This document shows positions 42,226 through 49,449 of a stretch of 64,000 bases of DNA, one piece after another. Numbering within the stretch: position 1 is the first letter of the stretch; every line of letters starts with the position of its first letter. Where the stretch lies: positions 2,666,001 through 2,730,000 of the forward strand of contig NZ_CP062983.1 in assembly GCF_015500095.1 (NCBI RefSeq), given 5' to 3'. The notes beneath the pieces are model-generated. The model was not told where the DNA came from. It saw only the letters and a list, made by a program, of their open reading frames with translations, and made no database searches. Source of the DNA: Phototrophicus methaneseepsis. Lineage in GTDB: Bacteria > Chloroflexota > Anaerolineae > Aggregatilineales > Phototrophicaceae. The translations under genes and the position numbers were made by a program.

Positions 42226-42828
42226 TTAATCCAGGGAAATATAGGGCGCGATCTGTTCGAGCGTGCCTTCGCCAATGCCGCTGACTTCGCCAAGCTGTTC
42301 AATGCTAGTAAAGGGACCATGTTCTTCTCGGTAGGCGATGATACGTTCCGCCATGACCTGACCAATACGCGGCAAGGTTTGTAAATCATCGACAGTTGCG
42401 GTGTTGATGTAGACGACAGGCCCGCCTGATGCCGTGGGCAGGGCGGGAGCCGTGTCGACCTGCTCATTATCGGCAGATGTGCTAGGCACGTGTACCTGGT
42501 CACCATCATGGACAATTGCTGCCAGGTTGACCCGTGAAAGATCCGCATCCGCTGTAACGCCACCTGCGGCATCAAGCACATCCTGCACCCGGCTGCCGAA
42601 CGGCACAAGCTGTGTCGTTTCTGGTTGGGCGATGGCCCCGGTCACATAGACCAGTATGGGTTCTGGTGTCGCTGTTGGGATTGGTGTCAGCGTCGGGGCG
42701 GGTGGATTGATGGTGATTGTCACGGGTTCTGGGCGTGATAATAAAATCAGCGCCAGCCCGACGACGATGAGGACCGAAACCACACTGAAGGCAATCAGTG
42801 TGGCACGAGATGATGTGTTATCTGGCAT
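42226..42828 (-). CDS. comEA: ComEA-like DNA-binding protein (SLBB and helix-hairpin-helix)
   Basis: A 200-residue protein with one N-terminal membrane helix (TLIAFSVVSVLIVVGLALILL), a Pro/Thr linker, an SLBB domain (ILVYVTGAIAQPETTQLVPFGSRVQDVLDAAGG), an acidic spacer and a C-terminal double helix-hairpin-helix (VYINTATVDDLQTLPRIGQVMAERIIAYREEHGPF, LGEVSGIGEGTLEQI). This is the domain order of ComEA, the double-stranded DNA receptor of natural transformation, which acts on the outer face of the membrane. Length is normal for the family. No ComEC or ComEB is adjacent, so its role in uptake is inferred from family only. Confidence 0.9.
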   Translation of the reverse strand: MPDNTSSRATLIAFSVVSVLIVVGLALILLSRPEPVTITINPPAPTLTPIPTATPEPILVYVTGAIAQPETTQLVPFGSRVQDVLDAAGGVTADADLSRVNLAAIVHDGDQVHVPSTSADNEQVDTAPALPTASGGPVVYINTATVDDLQTLPRIGQVMAERIIAYREEHGPFTSIEQLGEVSGIGEGTLEQIAPYISLD

Positions 42829-42901
42829 AGATAGTCAGCTTCGTAGCAGTCAATACATAGCAGGCCATTATAGCGTTAACTGGCTATCATGCCTAATCCA
42901 T

Positions 42902-43477
42902 TTACCCTGTAATATGGGCCAGCAGATGCCATGCTAAGCTGCGTGCGAAGATGGTCATCATTGTGCGTAAATCGGGCGTGTTGGGCAGCAAGCGGCTGGC
43001 AACGTGGTCGCCTTTGACGACGAGGATGTCGTCCAGGGAGGTGGTAACAAGCTGAGCCAGCGCTTGATCTGCGGTTTGCTTGCGTTGTGTGCCCTCAAAA
43101 CTCGTCGGCAGGGAGACGACTGCATAGACGTTGGCCGCATTAAATTTGAGCGTTTCTGCGATAATCGGAGCGGCGCCGCTGCCTGTCCCACCCCCTAGGC
43201 CCGCTATGAGATAGGCTCGTTCATAATCTGACCCAAGCTTCTGGCGTATAGCGTCCTGGCTATACTGGGCGGCTTGTGCCCCCATAGAAGGATTCCCTCC
43301 GGCCCCTAAGCCGCTGGTGCCAATATGGAGCGTGTCAAATGTTTTAATCCGTGCCAGCCCGGCGGCATAGGTATTGATACCCAGCAGACGCAGTTGCGTT
43401 AAATTTTCTTTTTCAAGCACTTCCAGGGCTTGGCAGCCAGCATCACCGATGCCAACAACCCATATTCCTTTTGTCAT
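42902..43477 (-). CDS. Truncated FtsZ-like GTPase
   Basis: A 191-residue protein that matches only the N-terminal GTP-binding half of FtsZ. IWVVGIGDAGCQAL is the first loop, LLGINTYAAGL the next, GLGAGGNPSMGAQAA follows, and the tubulin signature AGLGGGTGSGAAPIIAET is intact, then VVSLPTSFEGTQRKQTADQAL. It ends shortly after DDILVVKGDHVASRLLPN. The catalytic T7 loop (NxDFAD) and the whole C-terminal domain of FtsZ are missing, and no in-frame remnant follows. The gene overlaps the upstream 2H phosphoesterase by four bases, so the two are co-translated. It could be a nucleotide-capped regulator of FtsZ-type filaments; the function is unknown. Confidence 0.8.
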   Translation of the reverse strand: MTKGIWVVGIGDAGCQALEVLEKENLTQLRLLGINTYAAGLARIKTFDTLHIGTSGLGAGGNPSMGAQAAQYSQDAIRQKLGSDYERAYLIAGLGGGTGSGAAPIIAETLKFNAANVYAVVSLPTSFEGTQRKQTADQALAQLVTTSLDDILVVKGDHVASRLLPNTPDLRTMMTIFARSLAWHLLAHITG

Positions 43478-44034
43478 TCACATGCTCCGTTTGCACATAG
43501 GGATAGCGTATATTGTGGTATTTGATGGGGTTGATCTTGCTTTGTATCTGTAATTGCGAAGTTGGTGACTTCAATCTCCCATGTAAAACGTCGCTCACTG
43601 AGGAGGCTGATTAACTTAGGGAGGTCTGAGCGTTCTATGCCAGAGTGAGCCAGCGTGATATGGGGCATCCAATGCGTGGGCTGATAATAAGGGCTGGCTT
43701 CGTGCGCATATTTATCGGCAATTTGCCATACGCGCTCGTGGAGTGCCGTCAGCCTGGGGGAACGCACGACAGGGATGTAGAGCACAGGCATGGGAATCGT
43801 GAAAAGCCCCAGGCCACTGGTCGTCACTGTGAAGGGCGCTATCTCCATGGCGAGTGCGGCCATGGCGTGGTTGAGTGCTGTGATATCGTAACGATCTGCA
43901 CCATGATAGGTAAAATGCGGGAATGGCGCGTTTGGTTCAGGATGCTTCCCCAGAAGTGCCGTAATCTCCTGCCATAACGCCTGGATGTGCCGGGTGGTTG
44001 CCTCATCTAGCAACGTCAGGACCCCATTGGGCAT
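43474..44034 (-). CDS. 2H phosphoesterase / 2'-5' RNA ligase-like protein
   Basis: A 186-residue soluble protein with two HxT motifs about 110 residues apart: FPHFTYHG and MPHITLAHSG. These supply the paired His and Thr of the 2H phosphoesterase superfamily, which acts on cyclic or 2'-5' phosphodiester bonds in RNA or nucleotides. GGAGG precedes the ATG by seven bases. It is followed with a four-base overlap by the FtsZ-like gene, and is divergent from trmB with only 34 bases between the starts. Natural substrate is unknown. Confidence 0.82.
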   Translation of the reverse strand: MPNGVLTLLDEATTRHIQALWQEITALLGKHPEPNAPFPHFTYHGADRYDITALNHAMAALAMEIAPFTVTTSGLGLFTIPMPVLYIPVVRSPRLTALHERVWQIADKYAHEASPYYQPTHWMPHITLAHSGIERSDLPKLISLLSERRFTWEIEVTNFAITDTKQDQPHQIPQYTLSLCANGACE

Positions 44035-44068
44035 CTTGGGCCTCCAATCTCAGGTTGAACTGGCCTCT

Positions 44069-45142
44069 ATGACTGATTATAGTTACCAACTGAGTGTTAC
44101 ACGAGACAAATTTGGACAGATTTGGACTGATAACGGAATGCCTTCGACTTTGCCTTTTCAGCATCGCAAACTAAGCACGATGACATTGCCCTGGCCTGTG
44201 GATTGGACGGCACTTTTTGGTACGGTGCGGCCTCTCATCCTGGAGATTGGCTTTGGCAATGGGGATTATTTATTGCATCTTGCTCGCCAGCACCCGGATT
44301 ACAACGTGATTGGTGTAGAAATATCCAATAAATCTTTGGAGAAAGCTGAGCAGAAAATTATCAACAGTGGGCTGCCGAATGTTTGCGCAATTCATGGCCG
44401 CGGTGAGACAGCGCTGCATCATCTCTTTGCCTCTGCGACGATTTCCCAGATTCACGTCAACTACCCGGACCCCTGGTTTAAGTCGCGCCATGCAGGGCGG
44501 CGTTTAATCCAGCGAGATACGCTCGACGCCATAGTCAGCCGGCTTGTGCCGGGAGGGATATTTTACCTGGCGACGGACATCCTCGATTATGCCGAGATGG
44601 CCCATGAGCTATTGGCTGATACACGCAGTTTGACAAATCAGCAGTCTGTACCGTGGGCTGATGAGATGCCAGGGCGCATCATCACCAAGTATGAGCAAAA
44701 AGGCTACCAGGAAGGTCGTCCAGGTCATTTTTTTGTCTATCAACGCAATGAGATTGCCGGGCCTGATGTGCCCGTTATGCAGGAGTTAGAAATGCCCCAT
44801 ATTGTGCTACAAACACCGCTGACGCCAGATGACATGCTCGAAAAATTCGACAAGATGACGCACCATATTGACGATATTCATGTCGCGTATCTTGAAGCAT
44901 TTATGGACCATCGGCGGCGGGCGCTGCTATTTGAGATTAAAATGCAAGAACCAACGATTGACCAGCATTTCTGCCTGACGCTGACGCCACGAGAAGATGG
45001 TGATTATACGCTTATTTACGCCACTATCGGCAACCCACGCCCGACGTTAGGTATGCACATTGCGACCGGGCATCTGGGCGATTGGTTGGCGAGCTTGCAC
45101 CCAGACGCGCAAGTGGTTTCGCGCAAAGTGAAGGAAGCCTAA
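44069..45142 (+). CDS. trmB: tRNA (guanine-N7-)-methyltransferase with extra C-terminal domain
   Basis: Methylates G46 of tRNA with S-adenosylmethionine. The first 230 or so residues are a standard TrmB: LILEIGFGNGDYLLHLARQHPDYNVIGVEISNKSLEKAEQKI (SAM site), VNYPDPWFKSRHAGRRL (tRNA-binding loop) and GGIFYLATDILDYAEM. About 120 further residues follow (from GPDVPVMQEL to RKVKEA), a length not seen in E. coli or Bacillus TrmB. This part has strand-rich stretches (ALLFEIKMQE, FCLTLTPRE, YTLIYATIG) and no family I recognise. I chose the ATG at 44069 because a longer frame would run into the divergent gene and add a non-conserved tail. Its stop overlaps the next start (TAATG). Confidence 0.92.
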   Translation: MTDYSYQLSVTRDKFGQIWTDNGMPSTLPFQHRKLSTMTLPWPVDWTALFGTVRPLILEIGFGNGDYLLHLARQHPDYNVIGVEISNKSLEKAEQKIINSGLPNVCAIHGRGETALHHLFASATISQIHVNYPDPWFKSRHAGRRLIQRDTLDAIVSRLVPGGIFYLATDILDYAEMAHELLADTRSLTNQQSVPWADEMPGRIITKYEQKGYQEGRPGHFFVYQRNEIAGPDVPVMQELEMPHIVLQTPLTPDDMLEKFDKMTHHIDDIHVAYLEAFMDHRRRALLFEIKMQEPTIDQHFCLTLTPREDGDYTLIYATIGNPRPTLGMHIATGHLGDWLASLHPDAQVVSRKVKEA

Positions 45143-45906
45143 TGCAACAAACGTTCACGGATTACGATGTTTATACCCGGCGGGAGAACAGCCCAAAACA
45201 GGACCTCATTTGGGAAACGCATATGTCCGGTGAATGGCCGGAATATATGTATCATGATGTATTTTCTGATATATATATGCCGGATTATTTCCAGCTTTGC
45301 GTGGATAGCATGTTTTACATCTGTGATGGGCTTGATGTGATTGCACATGGTAAGGCAATCCCGGTCTATTGGCCGGATGACTTAGCAGCATTGCCAGATG
45401 AAGGCTGGGATTGGGCACTCAAAAATGGGATTGAACTCGCAAGGATGGGCGGAACACCGAATATGCTGAGTGCGCTGGAGATGGTCATCGCGCCAGCCTT
45501 CAGGGGTAAGGGATTGAGCCAGATAGGTCTGAAGTTGATGCGCCAGATTGCTATCGAACAAGGACTTCATCAACTCATAGCTCCGGTGCGTCCCTCACAG
45601 AAGCACCTTTACCCCCTGATTGATATGCAAGATTACATCACGTGGCGGCGTCAGGATGGCTTCTCGTTTGATGCATGGCTGCGAACTCATGAGCGTATGG
45701 GAGCCAGGATCATCAAAGTGGCACCTCATTCCATGATTATCGAAGGTACTGTCTCTGAATGGGGTGAATGGGCGCAGATGCCATTCCCCGGTAGTGGAGA
45801 CCACATCGTCCCACTGGCGTTACAACCCGTCAGTATAGACCTGGAGGCCGATAAAGGCGTCTACGTTGAGGCTAATGTGTGGATGGTGCACGAACTGGGG
45901 ACATAA
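45142..45906 (+). CDS. GNAT-like acetyltransferase
   Basis: A protein of 254 residues. The only firm motif is the acetyl-CoA-binding loop in SALEMVIAPAFRGKGLSQIGLKLMRQIA, with the R-G-x-G of GNAT enzymes, preceded by a strand and followed by a helix as expected. The N-terminal 100 and C-terminal 100 residues have no match that I recognise. The start ATG overlaps the stop of trmB (TAATG), so the two are translationally coupled; a longer frame upstream lies wholly inside trmB. Substrate is unknown. Confidence 0.75.
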   Translation: MQQTFTDYDVYTRRENSPKQDLIWETHMSGEWPEYMYHDVFSDIYMPDYFQLCVDSMFYICDGLDVIAHGKAIPVYWPDDLAALPDEGWDWALKNGIELARMGGTPNMLSALEMVIAPAFRGKGLSQIGLKLMRQIAIEQGLHQLIAPVRPSQKHLYPLIDMQDYITWRRQDGFSFDAWLRTHERMGARIIKVAPHSMIIEGTVSEWGEWAQMPFPGSGDHIVPLALQPVSIDLEADKGVYVEANVWMVHELGT

Positions 45907-45913
45907 AAGGTCA

Positions 45914-46260
45914 ATCCAGGCCGACCCATAAGCCGCATTCTGTTCTAGAGAATCATCTATCTGGGATGCACGTTACCGTACACCTCGTGCAGTCTACCCG
46001 GTGCTTAAGCGGGACGGGCCGCCCCTATGCACCTGCTTGACTTTGCTCCCGGTGGGGTTTGCCTGGCCGCCGACATCACTGCCAGCGCCGGTGCGCTCTT
46101 ACCGCACCCTTTCACCCTCACGCCACAAATGTGACGCAATTTACTCTCTGTTGCACTATTCCGTCGGGTTCCCCCGCCTGGCTGTTAGCCAGCACCGTGC
46201 CCTATGGAGTGCGGACTTTCCTCGGCGTTTGCACACCGCGATTCTCCGGTCAACCTGGAT
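45914..46260 (-). ncRNA. rnpB: RNase P RNA (bacterial type A)
   Basis: The RNA subunit that cleaves tRNA 5' leaders. On the minus strand the P1 helix pairs ATCCAGGTTGACC at the 5' end with GGTCGGCCTGGAT at the 3' end. Conserved elements in order are GAGGAAAGTCCGCACTCC (CR-I/P4), ACAGAGAGTAAA, GGTGAAAGGGTGCGGTAAGAG, the AAACCCCACCGGGAGCAA region, and the 3' ACAGAATGCGGCTTATGG. Length of about 347 bases is normal. Small open frames on this stretch are not genes. The exact 3' end could be a few bases further. Confidence 0.95.
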
Positions 46261-46266
46261 GTCCTT

Positions 46267-46272
46267 ATTATA
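46267..46272 (-). promoter_or_regulatory. -10 element of the RNase P RNA promoter
   Basis: A perfect TATAAT on the minus strand, ending six bases before the predicted 5' end of rnpB. No good -35 is seen at the usual distance. From 46273 to 46431 nothing else is recognised. Confidence 0.6.
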
Positions 46273-46431
46273 CGCTGGTTATGTTGGACTTTTGTAGGTC
46301 TTGCCCCGGCTGGATAAACCGATTACAGTCAGTTCTCATATGAGAAAGTGCTCCAGGTGTATCTTGATGGCGCGCATTACTTAAGCGCTTTAAACAAGCT
46401 GATTCACGAGCACTACGCAAGAGGTATGTTG

Positions 46432-48264
46432 ATGATAGGATTTGTTCGCCAGCGTCGTGCAGGCTATGCGGCTTTGTTTCTCCTGCTGATCTTCATCAGT
46501 CGGGCAGTGCTCCTCAACCGCCTTGAGATGAATCATGATGAAATCTGGCATGTGTGGCAGACGAGCGGCACCCTGAATGAAACTATGCGCTGGCTGCCTT
46601 ATGATTGGCCGCCGCTGTACTTCGTGCTGTTATGGGGTTGGCAGGGGCTTGTTGGCAGCCATCCCGTCATGATGCGCGTCCTATCTGTGCTGCTATTCAT
46701 GCTGGCGAGCGCCTGGGCCTTTCGCCTGGGGAAACAGCTCTTTGGTACAGATAAAGCAGGCTGGGGGCTGATGCTGGCCTATGCAGCTTTGGGATATACC
46801 ATTTTCCTAAGTACGTATGTGCGCGCCTATGTGCTTATGCTGCTATTGCTGCCGATGACGCTTTATTTTGCGCTGCGTTACTTTGATAAACCGTCGATCT
46901 GGCGGGCGCTGCTGCTGGCGATGGGCATGGCGGCCTTATTCTATACCAATTTGACGGCTGTCGTCGCTTTCGCGGCTATCGGGCTGACGACGTTGATACT
47001 GTATCCGAGACGAATCTGGCGTTGGTGGCTACCAGGTGTTCTGGCTGCTTTGCTCGCCTTGCCAGAAATCCTGGCGAAGGCCGAACTAGCCGGACGGCGC
47101 AATGCGGGCCTGGGGGATACCCTGCCGCCATTCATAGATGGCCTGGTGGAAATCTACAAGACGCATCTGGGCCATGCTGCCCTTGTCTGGCTGGTGGTAT
47201 TCATCGTGTTGGCGGTGGTGCTGCTTTTGCGCCGCCAGATGAAATGGCGTCTTGTGCTGGTCATTGCTGGCTGGTTGTTGATTGTCCCCGTGCTGGTATA
47301 TGCATTGGATAGTGTATTGGGCTTCTTCACGCCCCAGTATGCCTGGTGGGTGATATTGGGCCTGGCGGTACTCTTCGCCTGGGGATATAGCGCTGTAACG
47401 CTGTATGGGCGGGCTGCGCTGGCTGTATTCTTGATCGCTGTCATGTTATACCCTGCAACACAGGGCGAACGGCCTTTCGACAGTTTGAGCTATGGCGGCA
47501 TCCCGACCTTGCCCTTTGAGGAAACCCTACCTGTCGTCGCTGATGCCATGCAAAACGGTGATGTGATCCTGATGGACCCCGCTTGCAATTGTGGTGAACT
47601 TTATGCCTGGGATTATTATCAATCGATTTATTTCCCCCAGGTGCCACAGCATATCACCGAACCGGGTGATTATCGCCGAATCTGGTATGTATATCGCCCT
47701 GAACAGAATGATGAAGCGATTCAGGCTGCATTAGAAGAGACGCATGTATCGGGTAAGTTCGTTGGCCCATGGGAATTATTCTTCCGGCTGTATGAAGCGC
47801 CGCCGGATGTAGCGGGTATCGCCTTTGAAAATGGCTTGCGTTTCCACGGCGTGCAGGTGATGGATGCGGATGGTCAGCTGCAGGTAGAACCACTCGTTTA
47901 CCGAGAGGGCGAGGCTGTTCATTTGCGCTTGTGGTGGTCCGTCGATGAGCTGCTGAACGCGGATTATAGTGTGACGCTGCAAATCCTTAATGCGGATGGT
48001 TTATTGGCTCAGGATGATGGTGCACCTCAGCTGATTAGCCTGGACGTCACTCAACCCGCGCCTCCATCACAGACGAGCCAGTGGCAGCCCGGACAGTATT
48101 ACATTGAAGAACGCACGATCATGCTGCCGTATCCTACCAACCGGGCTGAATATATGTTGTATCTGGGCATTTATAACTGGCAGGATGGCATCCGGCTAGA
48201 AGCGGATGGCACGAATGCCGATACTTTATTACCTTTGCTACCAATCGCTGTGATGGCGTGGTAG
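46432..48264 (+). CDS. GT39/PMT-like membrane glycosyltransferase
   Basis: A protein of about 610 residues. Roughly the first 380 residues have 10-12 membrane helices. The first external loop has the acidic pair of GT-C enzymes (NRLEMNHDEIWHVWQTSG), where the Asp-Glu is catalytic or metal-binding, then RWLPYDWPPLYFVLLWGW and YVRAYVLMLLLLPM. The C-terminal 230 residues are a soluble extracytoplasmic domain with beta-strand character (GLRFHGVQVMDADGQLQVEPLVYREGEAVHLRLWW). Such enzymes transfer sugar from a polyprenyl-phosphate donor to proteins or glycans outside the membrane. I chose ATG 46432, which has GAGG seven bases upstream; the open frame extends 28 codons further without support. Acceptor is unknown. 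Confidence 0.82.
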   Translation: MIGFVRQRRAGYAALFLLLIFISRAVLLNRLEMNHDEIWHVWQTSGTLNETMRWLPYDWPPLYFVLLWGWQGLVGSHPVMMRVLSVLLFMLASAWAFRLGKQLFGTDKAGWGLMLAYAALGYTIFLSTYVRAYVLMLLLLPMTLYFALRYFDKPSIWRALLLAMGMAALFYTNLTAVVAFAAIGLTTLILYPRRIWRWWLPGVLAALLALPEILAKAELAGRRNAGLGDTLPPFIDGLVEIYKTHLGHAALVWLVVFIVLAVVLLLRRQMKWRLVLVIAGWLLIVPVLVYALDSVLGFFTPQYAWWVILGLAVLFAWGYSAVTLYGRAALAVFLIAVMLYPATQGERPFDSLSYGGIPTLPFEETLPVVADAMQNGDVILMDPACNCGELYAWDYYQSIYFPQVPQHITEPGDYRRIWYVYRPEQNDEAIQAALEETHVSGKFVGPWELFFRLYEAPPDVAGIAFENGLRFHGVQVMDADGQLQVEPLVYREGEAVHLRLWWSVDELLNADYSVTLQILNADGLLAQDDGAPQLISLDVTQPAPPSQTSQWQPGQYYIEERTIMLPYPTNRAEYMLYLGIYNWQDGIRLEADGTNADTLLPLLPIAVMAW

Positions 48265-48287
48265 CGTATTCATAGGAGCCAGAAGCC

Positions 48288-49175
48288 ATGCCGATATTGC
48301 AATGGATGCAAATTGATGCATTCACCACTCAGCCTTTTTCCGGCAATCCCTGCGCGGTCGTCTTTGGTGCGGATGACCTGAGTGTTGACCAAATGCAGAA
48401 GATTGCCAGAGAAATGAACCTCTCCGAGACGGCTTTTCTGATGCAGTCTGAAGTCGCTGATTTCCGTGCACGTTATTTTACCCCTGCGGAAGAAATCCCG
48501 TTAGCGGGGCACCCGACGATTGCCAGCATGTTCGCGCTGGTACAGGCCGGGTCGATTATATTGGGCGACCAAGCCCGGACCGTCTCTTTACAGCTCGAAG
48601 CAGGCGTTATTTCCGTTGATCTGGTCCCGGCAGAAGAAGCGCCTTTTATCACAATGACCCAGCTCAAGCCTAAGTTTTTGTCGATGCATGATCCTGAAAC
48701 CGTTATGCCTGTATTTGGCTTATCTGTTGAGGATGCACTGCTAGATGTGCCTATTCAGACAGTGAGCACAGGGACGCCACAACTCATGATCGCCGTCAAG
48801 ACGCTGGATGCCTTACATCGTGTGCGTGTCGATGGCGAAGCTTACCTTGATCTACGCGCCAGGAGCGATTTTTTCAGTCCGCATCTGTTTTGTGTGGAAG
48901 GTATCACCGCGGCAGGGCAGACTTTTGCACGTCACTTTGGTACGCCACCAGATACATATGAAGACCCATTTACAGGTTCAGCAACGGGCGGCATGGCGGC
49001 CTATTTGTGGCACTATGGCTTGCTAGAATCGCCTATCTTCACAGCGGAACAGGGCCATTGGATGAATCGCCCAGGTACGGCAGCTGTGGAAGTGGTTGGC
49101 CCACCAGATGATATTGAATCCGTGCGCGTTGGCGGGCAGGCAGCGCTGGTCATACGTGGCGAAATCTTTATATAA
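48288..49175 (+). CDS. PhzF-family isomerase/epimerase
   Basis: A 295-residue protein of the PhzF/diaminopimelate-epimerase-like fold. QIDAFTTQPFSGNPCAVVF is the N-terminal hallmark, followed by MNLSETAFL with the catalytic Glu, ARYFTPAEEIPLAGHPTIAS, and in the second half FARHFGTPPDTYEDPFTGSATGGMAAYLWHYG. Most members are of unknown substrate; PhzF itself isomerises a phenazine precursor. It starts 23 bases after the glycosyltransferase gene, with AGGAG upstream, so co-transcription is likely. No phenazine genes are nearby. Confidence 0.92.
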   Translation: MPILQWMQIDAFTTQPFSGNPCAVVFGADDLSVDQMQKIAREMNLSETAFLMQSEVADFRARYFTPAEEIPLAGHPTIASMFALVQAGSIILGDQARTVSLQLEAGVISVDLVPAEEAPFITMTQLKPKFLSMHDPETVMPVFGLSVEDALLDVPIQTVSTGTPQLMIAVKTLDALHRVRVDGEAYLDLRARSDFFSPHLFCVEGITAAGQTFARHFGTPPDTYEDPFTGSATGGMAAYLWHYGLLESPIFTAEQGHWMNRPGTAAVEVVGPPDDIESVRVGGQAALVIRGEIFI

Positions 49176-49449
49176 GCGGCTTTGCTGTGCCAGGGGCCTT
49201 GATATGCCAAGGACTTTGTAAGGATTGAGTGGCACGCTGTTTGGGATGATTTTTTAAGATCGTGAGCGGCCTGAACGTGTAGGACACGTCAGGCAAGCGG
49301 CGGTTGTCGCACCGGGTGCCAACCCCTAAAATGGCAGCTATAAATAAAACGCTCAGGCGTTTGACAACCGACCACAGCAAGCAATGCGCAGTGATGATTG
49401 CAGAATGTCGTCTGTAAAGCTATCACTGCGCTGCTTTTGCGGAGTAGGT

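Noticed and set aside
46001-46343. Open frames across the RNase P RNA gene
   Set aside because: The stretch is fully explained by conserved rnpB elements on the minus strand.
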